From assembly GCA_016196905.1 (NCBI GenBank), contig JACPWV010000082.1, positions 1-5,796 of the forward strand: a stretch of 5,796 bases of DNA, given 5' to 3'. The translations under genes were made by a program, and so were the position numbers. Source of the stretch: Chloroflexota bacterium (GTDB taxonomy: Bacteria > Chloroflexota > Anaerolineae > UBA7937 > JACPPX01). The notes under the pieces are model-generated. The model saw nothing but the letters and a program-made list of their open reading frames with translations. It ran no database searches and was not told the DNA's origin. Below are positions 1 through 5,773 of the stretch, in pieces (positions within the stretch are counted from its first letter, which is position 1; each line of letters starts with the position of its first letter).

Positions 1-278
1 ACCGCGCCGAGATGCGAGGAAAGCAATTGCTCTTACAAGTGGGCTACTCCCACCCAGTGGAGATCGACCCGCCGCCGAGCATAACCCTCAGCGCGGAGAA
101 GGGGACCAAGACCATCGTGGTGGAGGGGGTCGACAAAGAGATGGTGGGCGAGATGGCCGCCAAAATCCGCGCCGTCCGCCCGCCCGAGCCCTATAAGGGC
201 AAGGGGATTCGCTATGTGGGCGAGCATATCCGGCGCAAGGCGGGCAAGGCCGGCAAGGCCGTGGGTGCGGCGGGTTAA
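1..278 (+). CDS. rplF: 50S ribosomal protein L6, C-terminal part (5' end outside window)
   Basis: Large-subunit protein L6 binds 23S rRNA near the sarcin-ricin loop and the factor-binding region. Only the C-terminal ~91 residues are here; the reading frame enters at base 3 and the gene begins upstream of the window. The visible part corresponds to most of the second L6 domain: a strand with [12 protein letters not shown], then [18 protein letters not shown], and the family signature [16 protein letters not shown], followed by a basic tail with repeated GKAGKA. These match the L6 C-terminal half closely and there is no sign of a frameshift. It stops with TAA three bases before the rplR start, consistent with the canonical rplF-rplR order of the spc operon. 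The Met codon at base 12 is internal and not a start. Family assignment is very secure. Confidence 0.97.
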   Translation, partial: RAEMRGKQLLLQVGYSHPVEIDPPPSITLSAEKGTKTIVVEGVDKEMVGEMAAKIRAVRPPEPYKGKGIRYVGEHIRRKAGKAGKAVGAAG

Positions 279-281
279 GCG

Positions 282-659
282 GTGAGCGTCGTGGAGCGCA
301 GTCAACTGCGACGGCGTGCTCGGCTGCGGCGGCATCGACGAGTGCGACGCAAGGTGGTGGGCCTCAATGGGCGGCCCCGTTTGAGCGTGTTCCGCAGCGC
401 TCGGCACATCTATGCCCAGATCATCGATGATGTCCGGGGCCGCACCCTGGTGGCCGCCTCAACTCTGGAGCCGGAGCTGCGCCAGCGGGCAGGCGGGCTC
501 AAAGGGGCCGAGCAGGCCCACCGGGTTGGTCAGCTGCTCGCCCAGCGCGCCAGCGCGGCCGGGGTGCAGCAGGTGGTGTTGGACCGCGGCGGCTATCTCT
601 ATCACGGCCGCGTCCGAGCGCTGGCGGAGGGGGCTCGCCAAGCCGGCCTTCGATTCTAG
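282..659 (+). CDS. rplR: 50S ribosomal protein L18
   Basis: L18 binds 5S rRNA and helps place it in the central protuberance of the large subunit. The 125-residue product has the usual architecture: a very basic N-terminal tail (residues 8-24, almost all Arg, with [10 protein letters not shown]), then the core motif [20 protein letters not shown] (31-50), and the conserved end [22 protein letters not shown] (about 98-119). Length is normal for the family. The start chosen is GTG at 282, which lies three bases after the rplF stop. No good Shine-Dalgarno is visible, so translation probably depends on ribosomes terminating on rplF. A second GTG at 291 would shorten the protein by three residues and cannot be excluded. 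Confidence 0.96.
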   Translation: MSVVERSQLRRRARLRRHRRVRRKVVGLNGRPRLSVFRSARHIYAQIIDDVRGRTLVAASTLEPELRQRAGGLKGAEQAHRVGQLLAQRASAAGVQQVVLDRGGYLYHGRVRALAEGARQAGLRF

Positions 660-677
660 GCTAGGGCAAGGAGAAGG

Positions 678-1217
678 ATGCAGGAAGAATACCTTCAGGA
701 GCGGGTCGTCAATATCAATCGGGTGGCCAAGGTGGTCAAGGGCGGCCGACGGTTCGCCTTTCGTGCCGTGGTGGTCGTGGGAGATGGGCGCGGTCAGGTG
801 GGTGTCGGCGTAGGCAGAGCCCGCGAGGTGCCCGAGGCCATCCGCAAAGGCATCGAGCGTGCCAAACGGAGTATGATCCGGGTGCCCCTGGTGGGCAATA
901 CCATTCCCCACCCGGTGGTCTCTCGTCACGGCGCAGCCCAGGTCCTGCTGCGGCCGGCTTCTCCCGGCACCGGAGTAATCGCCGGGGGAGGAGTGCGAGC
1001 CGTGATGGAGGCGGCGGGCGTCAAAGATGTTTTGAGCAAATCCCTGGGCAGCGCCAACATGCTCAACGTGGTGCGCGCTACCATGAAAGCCCTCTCCCAA
1101 TTGAAGGATGTGGAGGGAGAGGCGGCGCGCCGGGGCGTGCCGACCCTGCATGTGGCGCCGCATTGGATGCGAGCTGAGCTGCGCGAAAGTTCCAGTCCGA
1201 CGGTCGATCGGAGTTGA
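678..1217 (+). CDS. rpsE: 30S ribosomal protein S5
   Basis: S5 is a small-subunit protein at the mRNA entry side, involved in decoding accuracy and mRNA unwinding. The 179-residue product starts [20 protein letters not shown], followed by the S5 double-stranded-RNA-binding domain with [19 protein letters not shown] (21-39) and [22 protein letters not shown] (41-62). The second domain has [24 protein letters not shown] (92-115) and [19 protein letters not shown] (121-139). All the Gly-rich loops are intact. The C-terminal tail after about residue 142 is somewhat longer than in typical ~165-residue homologues and not obviously conserved. A Shine-Dalgarno AAGGAG (668-673) sits four bases before the ATG. 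The TGA stop lies four bases before rpmD. Confidence 0.97.
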   Translation: MQEEYLQERVVNINRVAKVVKGGRRFAFRAVVVVGDGRGQVGVGVGRAREVPEAIRKGIERAKRSMIRVPLVGNTIPHPVVSRHGAAQVLLRPASPGTGVIAGGGVRAVMEAAGVKDVLSKSLGSANMLNVVRATMKALSQLKDVEGEAARRGVPTLHVAPHWMRAELRESSSPTVDRS

Positions 1218-1221
1218 GAGG

Positions 1222-1410
1222 GTGGCTAAGCGGCTGCGCATCGCTTGGACCAAGAGCGGCATCGGGTATGCCCAGCGCCAAAAAGCAACCCTGCGAGCTT
1301 TAGGGTTTACCCGCTTGGGGCAGGTGATCGAAAAACCCGATTCCCCGACGCTGCGCGGGATGTTGGCCAAGGTCCAGCATCTGGTGCGGGTCGAGGAGAT
1401 CGGTTCGTAA
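1222..1410 (+). CDS. rpmD: 50S ribosomal protein L30
   Basis: L30 is a small large-subunit protein of the bacterial short type. From GTG at 1222 it is 62 residues: MAKRLRIAWTKSGIGYAQRQ opens with the beta strand and SxIG turn, followed by KATLRALGFTRLGQVI and the helix with SPTLRGMLAKVQHLVRVEE, which matches the family pattern (TL-ALGL, RGM--KV-HLV-V). The start was set by this homology and by GGAG at 1210-1213, eight bases upstream and inside the end of rpsE. The frame stays open upstream into rpsE, but those residues do not resemble L30. It lies four bases after the rpsE stop and four before rplO, its standard place. Some bacteria lack L30; this one keeps it. Confidence 0.95.
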   Translation: MAKRLRIAWTKSGIGYAQRQKATLRALGFTRLGQVIEKPDSPTLRGMLAKVQHLVRVEEIGS

Positions 1411-1414
1411 GGCG

Positions 1415-1879
1415 ATGAAACTGCACGAGCTGAGAGCACCCAGGGGATCTCGCAAGGTTAGGAAGCGAGTTGCCCGCGGCCATTCCGCCGGGGGGGGCAA
1501 GACCGCTGGCCGGGGGACCAAGGGTCAGAAGGCCCGCGCCGGCGGAGGTGTGCCACCCTATTTCGAAGGCGGCCAGCTGCCCTTGGTGCGCCGACTGCCG
1601 CACAAGCGCGGCTTTCACAATCCCTTCAAAGTGGCGTATGCGGTGGTCAATGTGCAGCATTTGGCGCGAGTATTCCCGGCCGGCGCTGAGGTCACGCCGG
1701 AATCGTTGCGCGCGGCCGGGCTGATCAAATCCACCCGGCATCCGGTAAAGATCTTGGGTCAGGGCGAATTGGATAGGCGCCTGACGGTGAGGGCCCACGC
1801 CTTCTCCCAATCGGCGCTGGCCAAGATCGAGGCCGCTGGCGGCAGCGCCGAACGTTTATCCGCCCCGGGGCCAGCCTAG
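1415..1879 (+). CDS. rplO: 50S ribosomal protein L15
   Basis: L15 is a large-subunit assembly protein with a long basic N-terminal extension that threads into 23S rRNA. The 154-residue product starts MKLHELRAPRGSRKVRKRVA; then comes the Gly/Lys-rich L15 signature (GHSAGGGKTAGRGTKGQKAR, 22-41), then FEGGQLPLVRRLPHKRGF (50-67). The globular C-terminal half has VNVQHLARVFPAGAEVTPESL (78-98), VKILGQGELDRRLTVRAHAFS (111-131) and SALAKIEAAGGS (133-144). Length and domain order are typical. The ATG is four bases after the rpmD stop with no strong Shine-Dalgarno, suggesting coupling. Its TAG stop is embedded in the AGGAGG ribosome-binding site of secY. Confidence 0.97.
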   Translation: MKLHELRAPRGSRKVRKRVARGHSAGGGKTAGRGTKGQKARAGGGVPPYFEGGQLPLVRRLPHKRGFHNPFKVAYAVVNVQHLARVFPAGAEVTPESLRAAGLIKSTRHPVKILGQGELDRRLTVRAHAFSQSALAKIEAAGGSAERLSAPGPA

Positions 1880-1883
1880 GAGG
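1878..1883 (+). promoter_or_regulatory. secY ribosome-binding site overlapping the rplO stop
   Basis: A perfect AGGAGG Shine-Dalgarno lies seven bases before the secY ATG. Its first two bases are the last two of the rplO TAG stop codon, so a ribosome terminating on rplO sits directly on the secY initiation site. This supports the chosen secY start and implies translational coupling. Confidence 0.85.
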
Positions 1884-1890
1884 CTGAGGC

Positions 1891-3189
1891 ATGGAGACGA
1901 TCCAAGCCGTCATCAACGCTTTTAAGCTGCCCGATCTGCGACGCAAGATCCTGTTCACCTTGGGCATCCTGGTGGTGTACCGATTGGCCGCCCACATCCC
2001 CGTGCCCGGGGCAGACGTGGCCGCGGTGAGAGAGCTCCTAAGGGGGACCCCTTTCCTGGGCCTGCTCAACATGCTCTCCGGGGGCGGAATCTCCAACTTC
2101 TCGGTGATGCTCATGGGCGTTTACCCCTACATCACCGCCTCGATTATCCTCCAGGTGCTAACGCCTCTGGTCCCGCGCCTACAGGAGCTGGCCAAAGAGG
2201 GGGAGGCCGGGCGCAACCGGATCAACCAATACACCTATCTCCTGACCGTGCCCCTGGCCTTCCTGCAAGGCTGGGGACAGATCTCAGCCCTGATCTCTTT
2301 CAGCAACGTGCCTCTTTTGACTCACTGGGGCTTCGGCGGCGAGGCTTTGCTCCCCACCATCGCCACCCTGTTCACGGTCACTGCAGGGACCATGTTCGCC
2401 CTGTGGCTGGCCGAGCGCATCACCGAGCAGGGCATCGGCAACGGCACCTCCATCATCATCTTCGGCGGGATCGTGGCCGACATCCCCTTCAACTTGCAGT
2501 CCTATGTGGTCGCTCAGAACTGGCCGGGGCTGCTCGCCTTCGTGGCCATCGTGGCGGCCACCGTGGTGGGCATCGTGTTGATCTATGAGGGGCAGCGGCG
2601 CGTCCCGGTGCAGTACGGCAAGCGGGTGCGCGGGATGAAGGTCTACGGAGGTCAGAGCACCCATATTCCCCTGCGCGTCAACTCGGCCGGCATGATCCCC
2701 CTGATCTTCGCCCAGTCGCTCTTACTGTTGCCCAGTTTCGTGGCTCAATACTTCATGGGGCTGGGCAACCCCTTCATCGCAGGAGTGGCCCAGGCCATGT
2801 TTGATATGGTGAACGGGCAGGGTCTGGGCTATTGGCTGATCTATTTCCTCATGGTGGTGGGTTTCACCTACTTCTACACGGATGTGGTCTTCCAGCAGCA
2901 GAACATCCCGGAGACCCTCCAGCGCCAGGGCGGCTTCATCCCGGGGATCCGCCCCGGGCCGCGCACCCAGGAATACCTGACCCGGGTGCTGCATCGCATC
3001 ACCCTGGTGGGGGCCCTCTTCTTGGGCACGGTGGCTCTCTTGCCCTTCTTCACGCAAGCGTTCACCCAACAGCAAGCCCTGCTCATCGCCCCCACCGGGC
3101 TGCTCATTGTGGTGGGGGTGGTGCTGGACACCATGAAACAGCTAGAAGCACAGCTCTTGATGCGCCACTACGAGGGTTTCTTGAAATAG
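1891..3189 (+). CDS. secY: Protein translocase channel subunit SecY
   Basis: SecY is the central channel of the SecYEG translocon in the cytoplasmic membrane, passing unfolded proteins outward with SecA or into the bilayer with ribosomes. The 432-residue product has the expected ten hydrophobic segments, roughly at 20-38, 71-92, 115-137, 152-173, 183-200, 212-232, 262-287, 311-331, 369-388 and 395-414. Recognisable family motifs are the N-terminal LRRKILFTLG (16-25), RLAAHIPVPG (31-40), the plug and TM2 region with GVYPYITASIILQVL (76-90), the LAERITEQGIGNGTSIII stretch (173-190), the cytoplasmic loop QRRVPVQYGKR (235-245), and the C5 loop GGFIPGIRPG (347-356), whose Arg354 corresponds to the functionally critical arginine of E. 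coli SecY. It has a strong Shine-Dalgarno. Length and topology are normal. Confidence 0.98.
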   Translation: METIQAVINAFKLPDLRRKILFTLGILVVYRLAAHIPVPGADVAAVRELLRGTPFLGLLNMLSGGGISNFSVMLMGVYPYITASIILQVLTPLVPRLQELAKEGEAGRNRINQYTYLLTVPLAFLQGWGQISALISFSNVPLLTHWGFGGEALLPTIATLFTVTAGTMFALWLAERITEQGIGNGTSIIIFGGIVADIPFNLQSYVVAQNWPGLLAFVAIVAATVVGIVLIYEGQRRVPVQYGKRVRGMKVYGGQSTHIPLRVNSAGMIPLIFAQSLLLLPSFVAQYFMGLGNPFIAGVAQAMFDMVNGQGLGYWLIYFLMVVGFTYFYTDVVFQQQNIPETLQRQGGFIPGIRPGPRTQEYLTRVLHRITLVGALFLGTVALLPFFTQAFTQQQALLIAPTGLLIVVGVVLDTMKQLEAQLLMRHYEGFLK

Positions 3190-3248
3190 GTCGAAGGTTG
3201 CGCGATCGTGAATTCGCGAGCCTTTGGGGTGAGTTGTCAGGATGAACC
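3190..3248 (+). other. secY-adk intergenic spacer with a weak inverted repeat
   Basis: This 59-base spacer is the first noticeable break in the operon. It holds a 5-bp inverted repeat, CGCGA (3201-3205) and TCGCG (3214-3218) with an 8-base loop, not followed by a T-run, so it is not a convincing intrinsic terminator. AGGA at 3239-3242, six bases before the adk ATG, is the likely adk Shine-Dalgarno. I see no clear promoter. Confidence 0.4.
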
Positions 3249-3923
3249 ATGCATTTGATCTTGCTGGGCGCGCCGGGGTCGGGGAAGGGGACCCAGGCCG
3301 AGCTCCTGGCGAAGCGGCTGGGGTACACCCACCTAGCCACCGGGGACTTATTTCGCGAGGCGGTGCGCGGGGGAAGCGAATTGGGGCGGTTAGCCCAATC
3401 CTACATGGAGCGTGGCGCCCTGGTGCCGGACGAGGTCACCATCGGCCTGGTGCGCGAACGCTTGGAGCGAGCCAACCCAACGGCACAGATCGTCTTCGAC
3501 GGCTACCCGCGCAAATGGGTACAGGCGCGGGCACTGGACGAGCTATTGGCATCGCGGGGGGAAAAGATCGACGCCGTAATCTTGCTCAACGTGTCGACAC
3601 CCATCCTGGTGGAGCGCCTTTCGGGCCGATGGGTGTGCCGGGCTCAGGGCCACAACTATCACCTGGCCTTTCACCCGCCCCGGGTGGCGGGAGTATGCGA
3701 TGTGGATGGAGCGGAACTCTACCAGCGGGACGACGATCGACCGGAGGTGGTTCAGCGGCGGATCGCGGTTTTCCTTCGGGAGATCGTCCCCCTCATCGCG
3801 TACTATGGAGCCCAGGGGGTCCTCCACGAGATCGACGGAGCGCAGGAGATCGAGGCGGTGCATCGCCAGATCCTCTCCGTGGGTGGAATCCCCAAGGCGG
3901 GATCGCCGCCCCGACCAGCGTGA
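3249..3923 (+). CDS. adk: Adenylate kinase, long-LID type with a partly degenerate zinc site
   Basis: Adenylate kinase interconverts ATP + AMP and 2 ADP in the cytoplasm. The 224-residue product has the P-loop GAPGSGKGT (7-15), the AMP-binding TGDLFR with Arg36 (31-36), LVPDEVTIGLVRERL (58-72), and FDGYPR with Arg88 (83-88). The LID spans about 124-162 and ends in ELYQRDDDRPEVV. In Bacillus-type enzymes the LID carries Zn2+ on Cys130, Cys133, Cys150 and Cys/Asp153. Here Cys130, Cys150 and Asp153 are present but position 133 is Gln (CRAQ). The FDGFPRT motif reads FDGYPRK, which is also unusual. The first ATG at 3242 is in another frame; ATG 3249 is chosen because it starts directly with the first beta strand and has AGGA six bases upstream. 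The last ~12 residues are Pro-rich, and the stop overlaps map. Confidence 0.96.
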   Translation: MHLILLGAPGSGKGTQAELLAKRLGYTHLATGDLFREAVRGGSELGRLAQSYMERGALVPDEVTIGLVRERLERANPTAQIVFDGYPRKWVQARALDELLASRGEKIDAVILLNVSTPILVERLSGRWVCRAQGHNYHLAFHPPRVAGVCDVDGAELYQRDDDRPEVVQRRIAVFLREIVPLIAYYGAQGVLHEIDGAQEIEAVHRQILSVGGIPKAGSPPRPA

Positions 3924-4684
3924 TCGTCCTCAAATCCCCCTCCGAGCTGGCCCGCATGCGCCGGGCGGGGCGGATCGTGGCGCGCACTTTGGTCTACCTG
4001 CGGGAGAGGATCCGGCCCGGCATCTCCACCGTCGAGCTGGACCGCCTGGCCGAGGAGTTCATCCGCCGCGCCGCGGGGGTGCCCTCCTTCAAGGGCTACC
4101 GGGGCTACCCGGCCTCGATCTGCGTATCGATCAACGAGGAACTGGTCCACGGCATCCCCGGCCAGCGCCGGCTGCGGGAGGGGGACATCGTCACCTTGGA
4201 CCTGGGGGCCATCTATCAGGGTTACCACAGCGACGCGGCCCTTACCCTGGGCGTGGGGGAGATCAGCGCCGAGGCCCGCCGCTTATTGGAGGCCACCGCA
4301 GGCGCCCTCTCCGCGGGCATCCAGCAGGCCCGACCGGGGAATCGCTTAGGGGATATCTCGGCGGCCATCCAGAGGTATGTGGAAGCCAGCGGATTCTCGG
4401 TGGTGCGGGAGTATGTGGGGCACGGCATCGGCCGCGAGATGCACGAGCCGCCCCAGGTGCCTAACTTCGGCTCGCCGGGGCAGGGGCCGCTGTTGCGCCC
4501 GGGGATGACCCTGGCCCTGGAGCCGATGGTCAACGCCGGGTCCCCGGCCACGCGGGTGCGGGAGGATCGCTGGACGGTGGTCAGTGAGGATGGCTCCTGG
4601 TGTGCTCACTTCGAGCACACCATCGCCATCGGCGAGGCGGAGCCAGAGATCCTTACCGACCTAGACTTGCCAGATGGGGTATAA
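3920..4684 (+). CDS. map: Type I methionine aminopeptidase
   Basis: Map removes the initiator methionine from nascent proteins after deformylation, using a dinuclear metal centre. The 254-residue product has all expected catalytic residues by motif: His77 (ELVHGIP), the metal ligands Asp94 (TLDLGA), Asp105 (HSDAA), His168 (VGHGIG), Glu201 (LEPM) and Glu232 (FEHT), plus His175 (MHEPP). It is the short form without an N-terminal SH3-binding or zinc-finger extension. GTG at 3920 is chosen because it gives the family N-terminus MIVLKSPSELARMRRAGRIV and overlaps the adk TGA as GTGA, a classic coupled start. The reading frame is open far upstream through adk, but that part is Gly/Arg/Pro-rich out-of-frame translation. 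The usual C-terminal end follows the FEHT motif, with a short acidic tail. Confidence 0.96.
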   Translation: MIVLKSPSELARMRRAGRIVARTLVYLRERIRPGISTVELDRLAEEFIRRAAGVPSFKGYRGYPASICVSINEELVHGIPGQRRLREGDIVTLDLGAIYQGYHSDAALTLGVGEISAEARRLLEATAGALSAGIQQARPGNRLGDISAAIQRYVEASGFSVVREYVGHGIGREMHEPPQVPNFGSPGQGPLLRPGMTLALEPMVNAGSPATRVREDRWTVVSEDGSWCAHFEHTIAIGEAEPEILTDLDLPDGV

Positions 4685-4685
4685 T
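4656..4685 (+). promoter_or_regulatory. Putative sigma-70-type promoter at the map stop codon
   Basis: A perfect TATAAT lies at 4680-4685, overlapping the map TAA. In this GC-rich sequence such a hexamer is conspicuous, and it sits exactly where the one large intergenic gap begins. The best -35 match I find is CCGACC (4656-4661), sharing GAC with TTGACA at an 18-base spacing, so the -35 is weak. No TGn extension directly precedes the -10. A start would be expected near 4691-4693, giving a leader of about 110 bases before rpmJ. If real, it would drive rpmJ-rpsM-rpsK and the rest of the alpha operon independently of the spc genes. Confidence 0.42.
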
Positions 4686-4801
4686 TAAGGTTTGGTTTTG
4701 GATGCCACGGGCGAGATGCCCGTTCGAGGTACGAACGCACAGTGTGGGACGATGGTATAGGGTATGCGTAGCCAGTGCCAGGGAAGAGGTGTACTAGGGC
4801 G
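4685..4801 (+). promoter_or_regulatory. Putative structured leader of rpmJ-rpsM-rpsK with two overlapping hairpins
   Basis: This 117-base gap occupies the position where infA is usually found. It contains two perfect 6-bp inverted repeats: ACGGGC (4707-4712) with GCCCGT (4718-4723), loop GAGAT; and CGTTCG (4721-4726) with CGAACG (4732-4737), loop AGGTA. They share bases 4721-4723, so both complete stems cannot form together. Neither is followed by a T-run, so this is not an intrinsic terminator. The sequence GAGGT in and beside the second loop (4726-4730) recurs at 4786-4790, close to rpmJ. A 31-codon open frame at 4702-4797 runs through it without recognisable similarity. I read the region as an untranslated, possibly regulatory leader. 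Confidence 0.45.
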
Positions 4802-4915
4802 ATGAAGGTTCGGCCCTCGGTGAAGATACGTTGTGAGAACTGCAAGATTGTCCGCCGCCGCGGGGTGGTGTACGTGATCTGCAAGAATCCCAAGCACAAG
4901 CAGCGGCAAGGCTAG
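4802..4915 (+). CDS. rpmJ: 50S ribosomal protein L36, zinc-binding (C+) form
   Basis: L36 is the smallest large-subunit protein and stabilises 23S rRNA near the peptidyl-transferase side. The 37-residue product begins [15 protein letters not shown] and ends [13 protein letters not shown], an almost canonical sequence of normal length. The full zinc ribbon is present: Cys11, Cys14, Cys27 and His32, which makes it the C+ form. Positions 9-10 (Ile-Arg) differ from the common Pro-x. The ribosome-binding site is not ideal: GAGG at 4786-4789 is twelve bases upstream and AGGG (4796-4799) is only two bases away. It is the first gene after the 117-base gap and is followed 31 bases later by rpsM. Confidence 0.97.
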   Translation: MKVRPSVKIRCENCKIVRRRGVVYVICKNPKHKQRQG

Positions 4916-4918
4916 TTA

Positions 4919-4943
4919 TCCTCAAGCTCTGGTGGAAGGAGGA
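4919..4943 (+). promoter_or_regulatory. Possible hairpin masking the rpsM ribosome-binding site
   Basis: TCCTC (4919-4923), just after the rpmJ stop, is perfectly complementary to GAGGA (4939-4943) within the rpsM Shine-Dalgarno AGGAGG (4937-4942). A 5-bp stem with a 15-base loop could hide the site until a ribosome finishing rpmJ opens it. The stem is short and could be chance. Confidence 0.3.
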
Positions 4944-4946
4944 AGG

Positions 4947-5336
4947 ATGGCGCGCATCGCCGGCGTCGATTTGCCCAAGGACAAGCGGGTAGAGATCGGC
5001 CTCACCTACTTATACGGGATCGGGCGGACCATGAGCAACCAGATCCTGGCTAAGGCCCAGGTCAACCCCGACGCTCGGGTCAAGGACCTGACCGAGGAGC
5101 AGGTGGCGCGCATCCGCAGCGTGATCGATATCGACGGCTACAAGGTGGAGGGAGATCTCCGCCGTGAGGTGGCCCAAAATATCAAGCGCCTGCAGGAGAT
5201 CGGTAGTTATCGCGGCATGCGCCATCGGCGCAACCTGCCGGTGCGCGGGCAGCGCACCCGGACCAACGCGCGTACCAAGCGCGGGCCGCGCAGGACAGTA
5301 GCCGGGCGCGCGCGACGGGCGCGGGCCAAGAAGTAA
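4947..5336 (+). CDS. rpsM: 30S ribosomal protein S13
   Basis: S13 sits in the head of the small subunit, contacts the P-site tRNA through its C-terminal tail and forms bridges with the large subunit. The 129-residue product starts [20 protein letters not shown] and has the helix-hairpin-helix region with [16 protein letters not shown] (19-34), [17 protein letters not shown] (45-61), and the rRNA-binding signature [20 protein letters not shown] (86-105), followed by TNARTKRGP and a very basic C-terminal tail. ATG 4947 is chosen because [10 protein letters not shown] is the invariant family N-terminus and AGGAGG (4937-4942) lies four bases upstream. An in-frame GTG at 4932 would add five residues but would place the Shine-Dalgarno inside the gene. 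It is the first gene of the classical alpha operon. Confidence 0.98.
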   Translation: MARIAGVDLPKDKRVEIGLTYLYGIGRTMSNQILAKAQVNPDARVKDLTEEQVARIRSVIDIDGYKVEGDLRREVAQNIKRLQEIGSYRGMRHRRNLPVRGQRTRTNARTKRGPRRTVAGRARRARAKK

Positions 5337-5363
5337 GCGACGTGCTCCGGTCAGGGAGGTCGC
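5337..5363 (+). promoter_or_regulatory. Inverted repeat in the rpsM-rpsK spacer, possible RNA hairpin
   Basis: Directly after the rpsM stop, GCGAC (5337-5341) pairs with GTCGC (5359-5363) and CTCC (5345-5348) pairs with GGAG (5355-5358). Together they give a nine-pair stem with a 3-base bulge (GTG, 5342-5344) and a 6-base loop. There is no T-run, so it is not a terminator. CTCC could alternatively pair with GGAG (5368-5371) inside the rpsK Shine-Dalgarno AGGAGG (5367-5372), which suggests, but does not show, a coupling or autoregulatory switch. Confidence 0.4.
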
Positions 5364-5377
5364 GGTAGGAGGGGAGG

Positions 5378-5773
5378 ATGCCCAAGCGTAAAACGGCCGC
5401 CGCCGCGGGGAAGCGCGAGAAGCGCAGCTTCCCCCAGGCCCAGGCTCACATCATCGCCAGCTTTAATAACACCCTGATCAGTTTCACCGATCCGCAGGGC
5501 AACGTGATCACCTGGGGCAGCGCCGGCACAGCCGGCTTCAAGGGCTCGCGCAAGAGCACGCCCTATGCGGCCCAGATGGCCGCCCAGACCGCGGCTAAGC
5601 AGGCCATGGACCTGGGGGTGCGTGAGGTCGATGTCTTCGTCAAGGGGCCGGGGCCCGGACGCGAGGCAGCCATCCGTGCCCTGCAAGCCCTGGGGCTGAG
5701 GGTGCGGACCATCACCGATGTCACCCCCATACCCCACAACGGTTGTCGCCCGCCCAAGAAACGGCGCGTCTAG
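5378..5773 (+). CDS. rpsK: 30S ribosomal protein S11
   Basis: S11 lies on the small-subunit platform next to the E-site and the mRNA exit, and partners S18 and S21 where present. The 131-residue product has a Lys/Ala-rich N-terminal tail (1-17), then [20 protein letters not shown] (23-42), the conserved [19 protein letters not shown] (48-66), the helix [20 protein letters not shown] (72-91), the [13 protein letters not shown] loop (90-102), and the near-invariant C-terminus [16 protein letters not shown]. The Asn-Gly in HNGC (121-122) is the known isoaspartate-prone site of S11. AGGAGG at 5367-5372, in a purine-rich run, lies five bases before the ATG. rpsD would be expected next, but the window ends 23 bases later. 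Confidence 0.98.
   Translation: MPKRKTAAAAGKREKRSFPQAQAHIIASFNNTLISFTDPQGNVITWGSAGTAGFKGSRKSTPYAAQMAAQTAAKQAMDLGVREVDVFVKGPGPGREAAIRALQALGLRVRTITDVTPIPHNGCRPPKKRRV

Noticed and set aside
459..1439. 326-codon open frame on the - strand opposite rplR, rpsE and rpmD
   Set aside because: It lies antisense to three clear ribosomal-protein genes, has no recognisable domain, and is explained by GC-rich codon bias closing few antisense stops.
3201..3218. Terminator or attenuator in the secY-adk spacer
   Set aside because: A 5-bp stem with an 8-base loop and no T-run is too weak to claim.
4707..4723. Intrinsic terminator after map
   Set aside because: The 6-bp stem is real but is followed by CGTTCGAGG... 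rather than a T-run, so a Rho-independent terminator is not supported.
4718..4740. tRNA T-arm-like sequence (GTTCGAG) in the map-rpmJ gap
   Set aside because: The flanking bases form a 6-bp stem with a 5-base loop, not a 5-bp stem with a 7-base T-loop, and no acceptor, D or anticodon arm is present.
4702..4797. 31-codon open frame (ATG 4702 to TAG 4797) in the map-rpmJ gap, considered as an infA remnant or leader peptide
   Set aside because: A faint PRAxxxFEV resemblance to the IF1 PNAxFxV motif needs gaps and nothing else matches. There is no properly spaced Shine-Dalgarno, and the frame contains the inverted repeats. Not enough to call a gene or pseudogene.
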